A stretch of 64,000 bases of DNA from Hofstenia miamia (lineage: Eukaryota > Xenacoelomorpha > Acoela > Hofsteniidae): positions 496,362 to 560,361 of the forward strand of contig CABFPE010000034.1 in the NCBI GenBank assembly GCA_900660155.1, read 5' to 3'. How positions within the stretch are numbered: the stretch's first letter is position 1; each line of letters opens with the position of its first letter. Position numbers and translations under genes: made by a program. Shown in pieces: positions 12,467-23,690 of this stretch. The notes under the pieces were generated by a model. The model was not told the DNA's origin. It saw nothing but the letters and a program-made list of their open reading frames with translations, and ran no database searches.

Positions 12467-13065
12467 TTAGTTTTACGTAACAAACTGGTTTTTCCACATT
12501 TGTGAACAATTTTATCCAAGCCTGTTAAGAAGTATTGAAAACTTTTTACATGGACACATCTATGAGCGCGCCCATGTTCTTGTGCCTGAAGTATATGTAA
12601 ATTAGAATTTATTTTCAAAGATAAATCCGATTTTTGTAAAAATATTCAAATTATTTCCATACCTAATGTTCAGATAATGGGGCGGTTTAATGCCAATGGG
12701 AACAACCACCCTGAAGTATTTTGTGGGAGTCTCGTTCAGGTTCGCTGTGCCCAAAGGCGCGCCCTGGACAGAACAGAGCCAGGTCGCGAATTTAAGTCGA
12801 AAGAGAAACAGGAGACAATTCTCTATCGTGTGTTTTTATATTTTAGATATCTTCGTTAGTTTGTGAGTTATAGGCGTTTAAATTTTTTTGTTGAAATCAT
12901 CACAAATTTTGAAAAATTCCTAGTGGAAATAGGGTTAATCCTATGACGTGATTGTTTGCCTAGAAAAATTTATGATTGAGTTTATTCAATGCACCCATTA
13001 CTTGAAAAGGCTATTGTAGTTACCTAGATTGCCTTTCCGGATTCTCTCATTTCAATTGTAGGATA
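12464..13065. other. Non-coding, with a GC-richer patch at 12677-12830
   Basis: The patch contains an open frame of 60 codons (12677-12859) and a GCGCGC core near 12757. It stands out in composition but shows no recognisable protein, tRNA fold or inverted-repeat boundary. It could be an eroded element. Confidence 0.4.
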
Positions 13066-13846
13066 TACCCTCTGTCCTAAAAGTCTGGTCACATCAATAT
13101 AAAAAGGTTTAAGTGGATGAATTTTTTTATTGTTATCAACAAAACAGGAATAAAAATGACAATGATATATGTAACTAAACAAATCTATTTCCACCAAAAG
13201 TTAAAGAAATTTGGCGACGCACTTTTGTTTGGTCCACCACAAACTTCATAATATCTCTTCGGCGCAAATGGTTCCATGCATCGATAACTGCAGCATGCAA
13301 GGTATCACGATTCACAGGATCCCGGAGCTCTACACGATCTGCAATCAAACGAAATAGTCCTTGGTCTAAGGGGTTGACATCAGGACTTTGTGGCGGCTGT
13401 CTAACAACAGTAATTGTTGGATGACTTTACTGGGTCGGCCACTTCGTTGTTGTGATTTTAACAGACCTCGTTCTTGATATCTCCGTTTTAATCGCGATGG
13501 ATATTCTCGAGTAATGTGATATTCCTGGCACAGATCTTGTAGTGATTCATCTCCAACATTGTCCTTTATTCTCTGATAGCGTAATAAAATGTCCAACCTG
13601 TCTCTTTCGGAAAGTTCACTATTTCTGTTTTCTCTATTCATTTTTCGTGCAAATGATTTTTATCAACTACACACAGTTAATTTATATGTGTAATCCAATA
13701 CAACGATAATTTCGACCAATCACAAAACTATGTTGATAATCGATTTATAGTAACTACGTGAATGGAATTTCCAAGAATGGAATGGAATTTCCACTGCACA
13801 GTAATTGATTAAAATTGATGTGACCAGACTTTTAGGACAGAGGGTA
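13066..13846 (-). mobile_element. Internally deleted Tc1/mariner transposon with perfect TIRs
   Basis: A 781-bp element bounded by 33-bp inverted repeats (13066-13098 and 13814-13846) identical base for base; they start TACCCTCTGTCCTAAAAGTC. TA at both outer edges is the expected Tc1/mariner target duplication. Inside, on the minus strand, is a transposase gene that has lost its middle (next entry). The identical ends imply recent mobility or recent gene conversion, with transposase supplied in trans. The structure is an early step toward a MITE. Confidence 0.92.
13175..13641 (-). pseudogene. Truncated Tc1/mariner transposase inside 13066-13846
   Basis: The minus-strand frame starts at ATG 13641 with MNRENRNSELSERDRLDILL and contains a helix-turn-helix region (SLQDLCQEYHITREYPSRLK), then GLLKSQQRSGRPSKV, the usual GRPSK hook between DNA-binding halves. 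About 10 residues later the frame changes at roughly 13398, and the sequence resumes as PPQSPDVNPLDQGLF, the conserved segment around the last catalytic acidic residue of DDE_3 transposases, followed by DTLHAAVIDAWNHLRRRDIM and a TAG stop at 13177-13175. The first two catalytic aspartates and about 150 residues of the catalytic core are absent through one deletion; apart from that junction both halves are open. It cannot encode an active enzyme but may still encode a DNA-binding N-terminal fragment of 91 residues. Confidence 0.9.
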
Positions 13847-14542
13847 CATGTTTATAAAAAGCCGTTTAAGTAATAACCTTCATTTTCAGTATTTCTTTTT
13901 TCAAAGCTAACTAATATGTGTCTTCCAAATTTAGCTAAATGCCTATGACAGGATAAATCATTCGTAATTTTTATTTATGATATTTCAATCAATCCAAGGA
14001 ATGAATATAATTATTTCCTTTTTCGTGAAGTAATTACATATTTATATTTTTATATGTGAAATGTGACACTTATTAAGTAATGGAAATACAAAGTCATATA
14101 CGGTTTATTTTGATTTTCATTATAGCATTTGTCTAAACGAATTGATTATTCCCATTATTTCGATTGTTAGTGTTTTTTTCTATATATATATTTGCATGTA
14201 CACACATAAACATATAAATAGTGTTATTTTTACTTTGTAATCTACCATAATATACCACGTCTACAAAAATTATAGATTATTTTATTCTATAATTAGGAAA
14301 AGTTCTCAAATTAATACCTATTATTAACTGAAGTTGGTGACATGAGTCTTTGAGATTTCTGAAGGACATTACCAAGTTTATTAAGGGAAATGTTTTCCAG
14401 TGTATTAAAGTTTTATAATGAAGAAATTCCTTTCACACATTTCTTAGCATTATTTATTGAACTTGTGAAATGTTTTAACACGATAACAGCTATTAGTTAT
14501 ACTTTTTTTGATTCACTGAAGTTCTAAAGGATAAATGAATTT
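13847..14542. other. Gene-free AT-rich sequence
   Basis: Nothing supportable seen. Confidence 0.6.
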
Positions 14543-14602
14543 TATATATGCATGTATGCATATGTATGTGTAAGTATATATATATATATATATAATATAT
14601 AA
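14543..14602. repeat. Compound (TA)n/(TATG)n microsatellite
   Basis: Imperfect TATG/CATA units running into about ten TA units. Confidence 0.9.
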
Positions 14603-14891
14603 GTATAGAAGGCGCTTTGTAGTCAAAAACAAAATATTAGGGTGCACTGTGGAATACTCCAGGTATTAAGATAGGTAAAAAAATTGAGTATTGAAAAAAA
14701 TAGCCTGTGAATTTTGGTGTTGTGTTCTTTCAAATATACAAAATTGTCCGCAGTAAAATCGAATCACATATAATTTTCCATCCCTGCCAGGGCCAGCAGT
14801 AGCGCTTTAAAAACGCCACGTTCTAGAGCGAGAGTTCCGTTTATAATTACTATGATACAGAGTGCCCTCTATACTTATATATATATATATA
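14603..14891. other. Non-coding sequence ending in a (TA)n tract at the gap edge
   Basis: No gene seen. The sequence ends in TA repeats (14876-14891) directly against the assembly gap, so the microsatellite probably caused the break. Confidence 0.6.
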
Positions 14892-15891
14892 NNNNNNNNN
14901 NNNNNNNNNNNNNNNNNNNNNNNNNNNNNNNNNNNNNNNNNNNNNNNNNNNNNNNNNNNNNNNNNNNNNNNNNNNNNNNNNNNNNNNNNNNNNNNNNNNN
15001 NNNNNNNNNNNNNNNNNNNNNNNNNNNNNNNNNNNNNNNNNNNNNNNNNNNNNNNNNNNNNNNNNNNNNNNNNNNNNNNNNNNNNNNNNNNNNNNNNNNN
15101 NNNNNNNNNNNNNNNNNNNNNNNNNNNNNNNNNNNNNNNNNNNNNNNNNNNNNNNNNNNNNNNNNNNNNNNNNNNNNNNNNNNNNNNNNNNNNNNNNNNN
15201 NNNNNNNNNNNNNNNNNNNNNNNNNNNNNNNNNNNNNNNNNNNNNNNNNNNNNNNNNNNNNNNNNNNNNNNNNNNNNNNNNNNNNNNNNNNNNNNNNNNN
15301 NNNNNNNNNNNNNNNNNNNNNNNNNNNNNNNNNNNNNNNNNNNNNNNNNNNNNNNNNNNNNNNNNNNNNNNNNNNNNNNNNNNNNNNNNNNNNNNNNNNN
15401 NNNNNNNNNNNNNNNNNNNNNNNNNNNNNNNNNNNNNNNNNNNNNNNNNNNNNNNNNNNNNNNNNNNNNNNNNNNNNNNNNNNNNNNNNNNNNNNNNNNN
15501 NNNNNNNNNNNNNNNNNNNNNNNNNNNNNNNNNNNNNNNNNNNNNNNNNNNNNNNNNNNNNNNNNNNNNNNNNNNNNNNNNNNNNNNNNNNNNNNNNNNN
15601 NNNNNNNNNNNNNNNNNNNNNNNNNNNNNNNNNNNNNNNNNNNNNNNNNNNNNNNNNNNNNNNNNNNNNNNNNNNNNNNNNNNNNNNNNNNNNNNNNNNN
15701 NNNNNNNNNNNNNNNNNNNNNNNNNNNNNNNNNNNNNNNNNNNNNNNNNNNNNNNNNNNNNNNNNNNNNNNNNNNNNNNNNNNNNNNNNNNNNNNNNNNN
15801 NNNNNNNNNNNNNNNNNNNNNNNNNNNNNNNNNNNNNNNNNNNNNNNNNNNNNNNNNNNNNNNNNNNNNNNNNNNNNNNNNNNNNNNNNNN
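14892..15891. other. Assembly gap, exactly 1000 N
   Basis: A run of 1000 N, a round size suggesting a placeholder rather than a measured gap. Any open frame reported across it is meaningless. Confidence 0.99.
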
Positions 15892-16012
15892 TTGAATTAA
15901 GGCTTTTAAAAATCAAAATTGGGCATGAAAAGATCCGAGTAAGGCAATTAGTCATCCAATTAATACAAACAAATATCCGATAAAATTGTTTGTACTGAAA
16001 TCGACCAAAAAT

Positions 16013-16013
16013 T

Positions 16014-16048
<35 letters not shown>
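16013..16048. repeat. (TA)n microsatellite
   Basis: Mostly pure TA with one interruption (TAATAT). Confidence 0.95.
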
Positions 16049-18934
16049 GGTGTGAGTTATTATCGCTTTTTTAAATTATGCGGGAGTTGGTTGTATTGGT
16101 TACGAAAATATGTAGCCACATGCACATCAACGATCAACCCTTGATTATAATTTCATTATATAAGAATCAATTCCCAAAATTGTGTCAACTTCTCAACAAA
16201 AATTGTGGATAATTTGAGCAAATGCTGCTTTGTTGTGGATAAATTTATTGTTCCCTTGAATTTTTCAAATAAACATTAATCTTTAAGATCACCCTTAAAT
16301 TCATACATTTTTATATTTACTATCCTCAATTTGGAATAGTTGAACTTTTATATTAAATATTTTGTCCGCTTGACATATCAAAGTCACCCTCCACTATTGA
16401 TAAATATACCTAGTTTAATCCCTCCAATACATTCAACGTACAAGGCTAGCATTAATTCCTTAAACGTATTTTATAGTTAATCAACGCTCTCAACGTTGAT
16501 TGGCCAATGATTTTCGTTAATAAATTCGCTATGAATTTCTTAAGAAAATAGTATCTTGGCTGGACAGCTGCTTTATTTGGAGGACATCTTTACATGTTAA
16601 CTAATACAATGAGTGTTTACCTGACCCTTTGTTTAGACTGATAAACAATATCTCATGATCATCTATCAATGAAGAACTTTCTTATCATTTTCGTCATATG
16701 TTGCAGTCATATCTTTACAGGTACTTCTTGATTTTCAATACTCATAAGTTTAGTGTATTCTGCTTTAAGTTGCGTTTCGAATACGAATTCCACTAGTTTA
16801 TTGTTGCGAAATCACAAGCTATCAGAAACTGACACGTCTTTAATTGTCACTTAACATTATTTCAATTATGGCTAAATTACTTTTAACTATTATACGTGCG
16901 TATATATTTACTTAATGCAATGATTGGAATTACGCGTTAAGGAATATTCCGTCCCAATAACAAATTCGTAACCAACTACCGCCTTTGAGTAGAATCAATG
17001 TATCAAGAGGGCTTTAAAAAAGTTTTGGTTATAAATTTTTTTATTTGTCAAATTACCGAGCTTCCAAATATCTTGAGTTGCGATGCACACTATTGATTAT
17101 ATGTGTCAAAATATTTAAATATATGAAGAATCAATTGCGATTTAGGCTTAAGTTGAAGCGAAATCTGTCAAATTTAATATTTCATTGATAGAATAAATTT
17201 TTCCTAAGGCGACATGTTTTCGTGAATGTTTCAGTGTTTTCTAATTGGTAATGTTGAACGTAATTGTTAACATTGACTTGTGCATATATATTAGTAAATA
17301 TTTATTTGTGGCGGGGCTGGAGGGGACATGTATTTTCTGTCCAGAAATTATCAAACGTATTCTCTGCTCGCGACAAGTGTATTGTTTAGGGAGGCTTTGA
17401 AGATGTCTAAATTTAGCATTTCTTTCATAAACATGCCGTGGTGGGATTTGGAAAAAATTGGGGCATGTAATTGACTTAAAATTAAACTATAAAGGAATTT
17501 ATTTAGAATTTACCTAGACCTATTTTATTGCAATTTTACTAGTTCACTGAGAAAAGATTTGTAATTAATTTTCAGAGGGGAATTCTTCCTAAATATTTTC
17601 ATTAATCCTTGCTATCAGTTACATGTATCAGTTTATTTGATACATTTCTGTCACTTGTGTGCATGATTCAACAACCACCTTCTTATCACAGTTTTCTATA
17701 TTAAAATTTAATAAACGCAAATCGGTCAATTAATATCCAATTTAATCTGTTACAGAAGCATTTGAAACGAACCCGGTCACACAAATAGTTTTTGCCATTT
17801 AATTATTTTAATTTTGAAAAGTGAGCATTTACATTGTTTAGACACAAGCTTTTATTTTCTAAATGGCAAATGTCAACTTCGAGTGCTTTACGTATTTCTG
17901 AAAGGTCATGGTGACAACATGCTTATATATTAAAGAATCACTGATTTTTTGTATACTTAATAGATTTTTTCTCGGTTAGTGTTAAATCTGTGTCGAAAAA
18001 ATATTTCAATTTTTTCTGTCAAATTGATACAGAAACGAAGCTTCCCGCCAAAACGTCGAGGTAGAGAATACATACTAATTTACTAATTCTAGTATACATG
18101 TAGTTATGTAAATTTGCACATAGATTTTTTCGAAATATATATTATGTAGTCTGTTATTGAAAAAATACTAAATTCATATTGTGTAACTGTGACGTCCTTG
18201 CCTCATACATATAGCGTTAGTTTTGTTCGCTTGCTAGTTCTTCATTCTACTTAATGATGATGTGAAGTGACTTTTATATTTATGCTGTGAGTAGATACGA
18301 ACAAAAGAAAAATTATTTTGACTTCCCCATGTAAGGTATTCTAAGAGTGATTGCAAACCGTTTTTTTCATAGATAGGAAATTTCGCTAGGATTGGGTATT
18401 AATTTACAGAATAAATATTGAAACTTAATAGCAGATTTGATATTGTAAAATAACCCTTCTTATTATTTTCCACAAGCTACCCAACGAGTTGTTAATGTGT
18501 TAACTTGATATTAATGAAATCCATTTAATCGTTTTGCTTGTACAGGTTTTTTTTAGAGAGATTCATTGTAAATTACCAAAAATGGATTGTACATTTACAA
18601 CTGGATTTTACCGAAATCCTCTATATAAATTATGGAAATTTTCGACATTTTAGGCGGCATACTCAGGTTTAATCTACAGTGTGGTCAACTTATACACTGT
18701 AGTCTCAATAAACGTGAGGGCAAAAGTTACAATAGTTTAATAAATTTTAATTCTTTTACATAAAATTCAGATTTCCTGTTAATTTTCAACAATTTGATGG
18801 GGCTGTCTACGGTTGGACTAATGTGCAAGCTATTCTTGATTAATAGCCTAAAATGATTTCTACAGTGAAATGTCATTTTTCGCTTGATTAATGATTCCAG
18901 TTCAGTAGTTTTAAAATACGTTTTCCTTTATCCA
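16049..18934. other. Gene-free AT-rich sequence with one hairpin
   Basis: No exon or bounded transposon found in nearly 2.9 kb. A perfect 9-bp inverted repeat with an 11-base loop lies at 18674-18702 (CTACAGTGT / ACACTGTAG). The arms resemble outward-facing mariner ends (TACAGTGTGGTC), but there is no element between them. Confidence 0.5.
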
Positions 18935-19606
18935 ACCTAAATGTAGAGAGTTTTGGACTGTGTTTTTCTTTTGCTGCAATATCCTCACAATTTAGTGTTG
19001 TTGTTGGAAAGCAACCATTCACAATTATTGAAACAATTCAATTTTTGTCATGTGAAATATAAGTTTTTATTCTATGAATCAATACTCTTTATATTTTTGT
19101 ACAGGTTTGTCCTAGACCAGGGGTGTGTTGTAGCATAGGCTGAAATTTTAGTTTTGAAAAAATTGTTCCGCTTGCAATTCTGAGAGTTTTAATTAGCATA
19201 ATAGTTAGGATTTTTGTTTTTCTATGAATATTTTTTTCTATTCATTTTTAAAAATATATTTTTCCATCTATTCGGTATGATCTATATAACTATTAGAGGG
19301 CAAATAATAACAGGCAGTCCACTGACTAATCAACAAATTAATTTTCTTGTCTGGTTATTACCATTGCCTAGTCATTAAATGCTTTGCTTAACAATAGTAT
19401 TTATTTTTAATATTTATGGAAGCTTTTAGTAAATGCATTGTTTTCTCTCAGAGTATTCGATTGATACACAAAAATACGGAGACAATTTCATTAGATTTCT
19501 CCATAAATGGGTGCATATCTTTGCCGAAAATTATTATTTGTAAGCAATACGAAGTTTCCACTGTTTATTCGACAATGTGATACTCCTTCGTCGGTTTAGC
19601 ATTCGC
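18935..19606 (+). repeat. 672-bp direct duplication, copy 1 (probable assembly duplicate)
   Basis: Repeated at 19868-20539 with an offset of 933 bp and one visible substitution (A at 19575, G at 20508). It ends at a single N (19607). The 61-codon frame at 18953-19138 recurs in copy 2 and has no identifiable product. Confidence 0.9.
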
Positions 19607-19607
19607 N

Positions 19608-19866
19608 CCTCGTAAACATCTATTGAATCGAGTTGATCAGACAAATAGTTTGAAAAGGCACCTTGGCATGCATTTTCTGTTTTGTGTATAGCATGTTCTT
19701 GATTATTTAAAACTGGAGATGGTGAAATGTGGTTTGGATGGTTTTTATCAAAATGCTTCTGTAACTCCGACTTACTCCCAAAATAGGTTTTGCAAAACAA
19801 GCAAAAATTAACCATTGTCCGCTTATGCTTGGTATGAAGGTGGGATCTCACCTGTTTTGGGCGGGG
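19608..19866 (-). CDS. C2H2 zinc-finger coding fragment, flanked by single Ns
   Basis: A 259-bp island bounded by N at 19607 and 19867 is open on the minus strand along its whole length. From the right edge it reads PRPKQVRSHLHTKHKR, the tail of one finger (H-x3-H type), then VNFCLFCKTYFGSKSE leading to LQKHFDKNHP, a complete C2H2 finger (Cys-x2-Cys, 12 residues, His-x4-His). A Ser/Asn-rich stretch without fingers follows, ending DSIDVYE at the N. Codon composition is more balanced than in the surrounding DNA. Both edges are cut by Ns, so start and end are unknown. It may be an exon of a host transcription factor or a zinc-finger segment of a transposon protein; its placement between two copies of one duplicate suggests a misplaced contig. 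The apparent continuation across the left N into copy 1 is not trusted. Confidence 0.7.
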
Positions 19867-19867
19867 N

Positions 19868-20539
19868 ACCTAAATGTAGAGAGTTTTGGACTGTGTTTTT
19901 CTTTTGCTGCAATATCCTCACAATTTAGTGTTGTTGTTGGAAAGCAACCATTCACAATTATTGAAACAATTCAATTTTTGTCATGTGAAATATAAGTTTT
20001 TATTCTATGAATCAATACTCTTTATATTTTTGTACAGGTTTGTCCTAGACCAGGGGTGTGTTGTAGCATAGGCTGAAATTTTAGTTTTGAAAAAATTGTT
20101 CCGCTTGCAATTCTGAGAGTTTTAATTAGCATAATAGTTAGGATTTTTGTTTTTCTATGAATATTTTTTTCTATTCATTTTTAAAAATATATTTTTCCAT
20201 CTATTCGGTATGATCTATATAACTATTAGAGGGCAAATAATAACAGGCAGTCCACTGACTAATCAACAAATTAATTTTCTTGTCTGGTTATTACCATTGC
20301 CTAGTCATTAAATGCTTTGCTTAACAATAGTATTTATTTTTAATATTTATGGAAGCTTTTAGTAAATGCATTGTTTTCTCTCAGAGTATTCGATTGATAC
20401 ACAAAAATACGGAGACAATTTCATTAGATTTCTCCATAAATGGGTGCATATCTTTGCCGAAAATTATTATTTGTAAGCAATACGAAGTTTCCACTGTTTA
20501 TTCGACAGTGTGATACTCCTTCGTCGGTTTAGCATTCGC
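19868..20539 (+). repeat. 672-bp direct duplication, copy 2 (probable assembly duplicate)
   Basis: Second copy of 18935-19606, beginning right after the N at 19867. The unique flank resumes at 20540. Confidence 0.9.
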
Positions 20540-20971
20540 AAAACGGTGTATTGTCAGCTAAATATTGGCATCCAAATCGATAAATCAATGTACGTATGAT
20601 AATGTACTTCACAATTTTTCTCAATCCACCAGCTCAACTTTAATTTGGAGCATGAATATTTGTTTACATAGCCTTTATCCATTCCGTATAGATTTCAGTA
20701 GTATTAATCATTTTAATTTTTAGGAATGTACTAAGCTCCACGTATATAAAACCTAAGCGCTATAGGATTTTGAAAAAAAATCCACAACGGCAGTCTTGTT
20801 CGAAAGCACAACAATACTATATCAGGGTTCACAAAGTGTGACTAATTTTTGAAAAATTTATTAATAAGGACTTCTTATAAGGTTATTTTCGAAAAATTGG
20901 TTTTCAACTTCAAATTATTAAAAAGCTCTTTACTCAGGTCAATTATATTTTATTAAAATACCCAATACCTT
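20540..20971. other. Gene-free AT-rich sequence
   Basis: Nothing supportable seen. Confidence 0.6.
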
Positions 20972-20995
20972 TATATATATATATATATATATATA
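20972..20995. repeat. (TA)n microsatellite
   Basis: About 12 TA units. Confidence 0.95.
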
Positions 20996-21045
20996 ATGAA
21001 ATTTTTGTCTAGAATTACAAAAAACAAAGCATGCGTGCAATCAAG

Positions 21046-21175
21046 CGTAGATTGATTGATCAAAAAATTACTGATGTTGATCATCATTTGATTGGAGAGA
21101 AATCCAAAAGGTTGAATATTGCGAATCAAAGTCAATGTTCGGGTCGGATCAGGTTCAATTATGGCCCACTTAATA
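21046..21175 (+). repeat. CGGGT-type dispersed repeat, copy 1
   Basis: Shares its first half (CTGATGTTGATCATCATTTG and a following GATTGGA..GA.ATCCA) with 56783-57020, and shares ATTGCGAATCAAA followed by TTCGGGT with 62286-62420. The GGTCGG/TTCGGGT motif is characteristic. Boundaries are uncertain and no target duplication was identified. Confidence 0.6.
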
Positions 21176-21215
21176 TATTTAGTGGTCGGGGTTACTCTAC
21201 CAGTCAACAGACTGA

Positions 21216-21512
21216 AGAGTCCGTGTCAACAGATCAAGTCCGTGACTCTTCCCCTGGAAGTGTACCCGCTAGGGCCGGATCTTGTATCATGCTTGACCTC
21301 TGGCGACCCCTGGCACGCAGAGTGCTGATCTGTGTTGAGTCTGATCAGCAGGAGTGAAGCCGAAGGCCGAGCTTCATTGAGAGGGTTGCGCCTCTCTACA
21401 GCTTTCACCAACCAAGGCTACTAACTGAGGTAACTCGTGAGCACTTGCGTCTGCCTGTTATGGAACCTATGACGAAGCAAAGCTCCCTCATAGGTAAGGC
21501 TCAGCAAATGCT
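21216..21512. other. GC-rich, hairpin-rich block of unknown type (left part)
   Basis: About 300 bp whose composition is strikingly GC-richer than the window. It contains several perfect short stems: GAAGAGTC with GACTCTTC (near 21211-21250), and CCTATGA with TCATAGG (near 21466-21495). Overlapping open frames on both strands match nothing I recognise. It breaks at a single N (21513). It could be a structured repeat such as a SINE or the tail of a retroelement; no poly-A tail, A/B-box pair or target duplication was identified. Confidence 0.5.
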
Positions 21513-21513
21513 N

Positions 21514-21742
21514 TGGGTTCGGGCCCGTGCTCTACTATAACGTAAAATGCTAGAATGTTTACATTTTTAAGTTTTTAGGCTATTTCAATGTATTAAATTT
21601 AATAATTATTATTTATTACATTTACATTAGTTGAGAGATGCAAATGAATAAATGTAGTTGCACAAGGTACTAATTGCATGCATGATGTTGTTTTAGATTG
21701 GTTTTTGTAAGTCTACTTTGAAATATCTAAAGGTTTAATCAT
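21514..21742 (+). repeat. 229-bp direct duplication, copy 1 (probable assembly duplicate)
   Basis: Identical by eye to 21903-22131 (offset 389) and isolated by single Ns on both sides (21513, 21743), so this is a small contig placed twice. If removed, the two GC-rich blocks become adjacent. Confidence 0.9.
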
Positions 21743-21743
21743 N

Positions 21744-21902
21744 AATCCTCTGTATAACTGCCCTCGTAGACGCACTCTACGGCTCTGGGCATAGACGTCG
21801 CCGTCTGCTCTTCAGAACAGACAGTCTCACATCACCGTCACCGCCCCCATATGTGCTCCCGCACACATGGCAGCACCTTAGTAATTGTTTAGGCACTAAG
21901 TT
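21744..21902. other. GC-rich, hairpin-rich block of unknown type (right part)
   Basis: 159 bp, GC-rich, with stems GACG/CGTC around 21786-21797 and TGTG/CACA around 21854-21866. It is continuous with copy 2 of the neighbouring duplication, so its right flank is probably real. Likely the continuation of the block at 21216-21512. Confidence 0.45.
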
Positions 21903-22131
21903 TGGGTTCGGGCCCGTGCTCTACTATAACGTAAAATGCTAGAATGTTTACATTTTTAAGTTTTTAGGCTATTTCAATGTATTAAATTTAATAATTATTA
22001 TTTATTACATTTACATTAGTTGAGAGATGCAAATGAATAAATGTAGTTGCACAAGGTACTAATTGCATGCATGATGTTGTTTTAGATTGGTTTTTGTAAG
22101 TCTACTTTGAAATATCTAAAGGTTTAATCAT
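21903..22131 (+). repeat. 229-bp direct duplication, copy 2
   Basis: Second copy of 21514-21742, continuous with flanking sequence on both sides, so probably the genuine locus. It starts TGGGTTCGGGCCCGTGC, which resembles a Pol III B box but is not part of a recognisable tRNA. Confidence 0.85.
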
Positions 22132-23530
22132 AGAAAACTAAAGAACTACTTAGTAGGTCATGGTTTAATATAAGCTTAATTTCTTTTTTACACGAATATA
22201 GTGGTGCGGCGTTATAGTTGTAAGTTGTCCTTGGTGCACGAGAGTAGGGTTATCCCAAATTCACTAATTAAATGGATCCCATATTCTGGGTGGAGGGAGT
22301 AAAAATTGAGGCCTCCAACGGCCACTCACACTGGGTACAGGCGTTTAGGCAGACACCTGACAATGGATACATGTTTGTCAAAATCCCATAGTATGTGTGG
22401 TAGTATGTGTGTGTACGGGTGTGTGTACATTATAATTCATAAATCTTCTTTTTTTTGCCAAAGAAGTGTGTTTTGTCTGTTGACTGTTATTTTCTCTCTG
22501 AATATCGAATCTCGTCTATAAAGGAATTTTTCTTTAATACAAATAATCATGATAAAGAATAGCAGCGTAATCTTGTTACAAAAACTACGTTCTGTGTACT
22601 TGGTTTTATAAACTATACAATGGACAAATGTAATGCAATTAATATACAGTGCCATTCAGTGTTTGTAAATTTAACTTGATGGACGCATTATTTTCAGTTC
22701 AACATTTTCCGCAACTGGAGAAGTAAATACCGACAGTTATTAAATTTTCCACTCGTGAAATTCGCCATCCCTCTTTTCTTCTTCAGTAAATGCTTCGAAT
22801 TTTAAATCCAACGCTGATTTACAAATTTGTCTCTTTTTGATTGAATTATTAAGCATCCCATTTGATTTCCTGCAGTTGATATCAAATGTGTTTTATTAAA
22901 ATAACCTTACAACCTTGTCCAAATTCTCATTTGGATTTAATGACCATTTAATGGCGGTTCTAGTAATTTTCTCTTTTTTCTTTTGGAAGTGATTTAAAAT
23001 AATACTGAAATTTTGGTTACTGTCCAATAGAATGACTCCTTATTGTATATATCATGCGTTATTTAATTTATTTGTATGACAGTATTTCTAGGTATTTCAG
23101 GGCTATTATTTTAGCATGTATTTATATTAAGAATGAATTATGCAATTCAACTTGAATAACATTAGTGTTAGCATTCTAAATAGTTTTCAAATGCACCTAC
23201 TATAATCGCATAACATTATCCGCATCTTGCATTACTTCCTTGTATACGATTATTGCCAATTGAAATTGGCTGCCAATCTGTGACTAATTTGCTTTCCCAA
23301 TTCTGTAACATATTGAACTATATGTGTCAGGCGCGTTGGAATGATTTTCGGAATGGTTGTGCACCTGAAACAAATCCATAAAATTGTAGAATTGTATCTT
23401 ATTTTACATAAGGTTTGGCTATTAGTAAATTTCCTGACTTCATTTCATTTTAAATTTAATAAAACAGTTATTATTAAATAAATAACTTTAACAAATGCAA
23501 ATCACATAATTTTTTAAGACATACAAAATA
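22132..23530. other. Non-coding, with a TG-rich stretch at 22394-22435
   Basis: No gene is supported. The TG-rich stretch is a weak microsatellite (GTGTGTGT with interruptions). The open frames at 22306-22521 (+) and 22437-22655 (-) overlap each other and have no recognisable features. Confidence 0.5.
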
Positions 23531-23690
23531 AAGAGTGACATCGGGTACCCGAATAAGCTTGACCCCATTTCGGTTCTGTTGCGGTTCGGGTATCAAATTT
23601 TCGGGTCAGCTTCGGGGAGTTAATATTCTGATCGGGTCGGGTTGGGATCCATACTAAACCCATATTGTCACTGTCTAATACAAAAACATG
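23531..23690 (+). repeat. CGGGT-type dispersed repeat, copy 2
   Basis: Dense CGGGT/TCGGGT motifs and an ACCCGA on the opposite strand. The right part (ATCGGGTCGGGTTGGGATCC, then CCCATATTGTCACT) parallels GTCGATGATAAGCTCATATTGGCACT in copy 4 near 62380 and GATCCATG..TCATATTGTAC in copy 3 near 56990. Boundaries are not defined. Confidence 0.6.

Noticed and set aside
14807-15983. Very long open frames on both strands
   Set aside because: They consist almost entirely of the 1000-N gap, which contains no stops by definition.
21200-21260. CTGAAGA followed by GTCCGTG, similar to a hammerhead ribozyme core
   Set aside because: The second core strand (GAAA after stem II) is absent and the flanking stems do not close correctly.
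21903-21922. GGTTCGGGCCC as a Pol III B box / tRNA T-arm
   Set aside because: No cloverleaf or A box at the correct distance; the match is to one short motif only.
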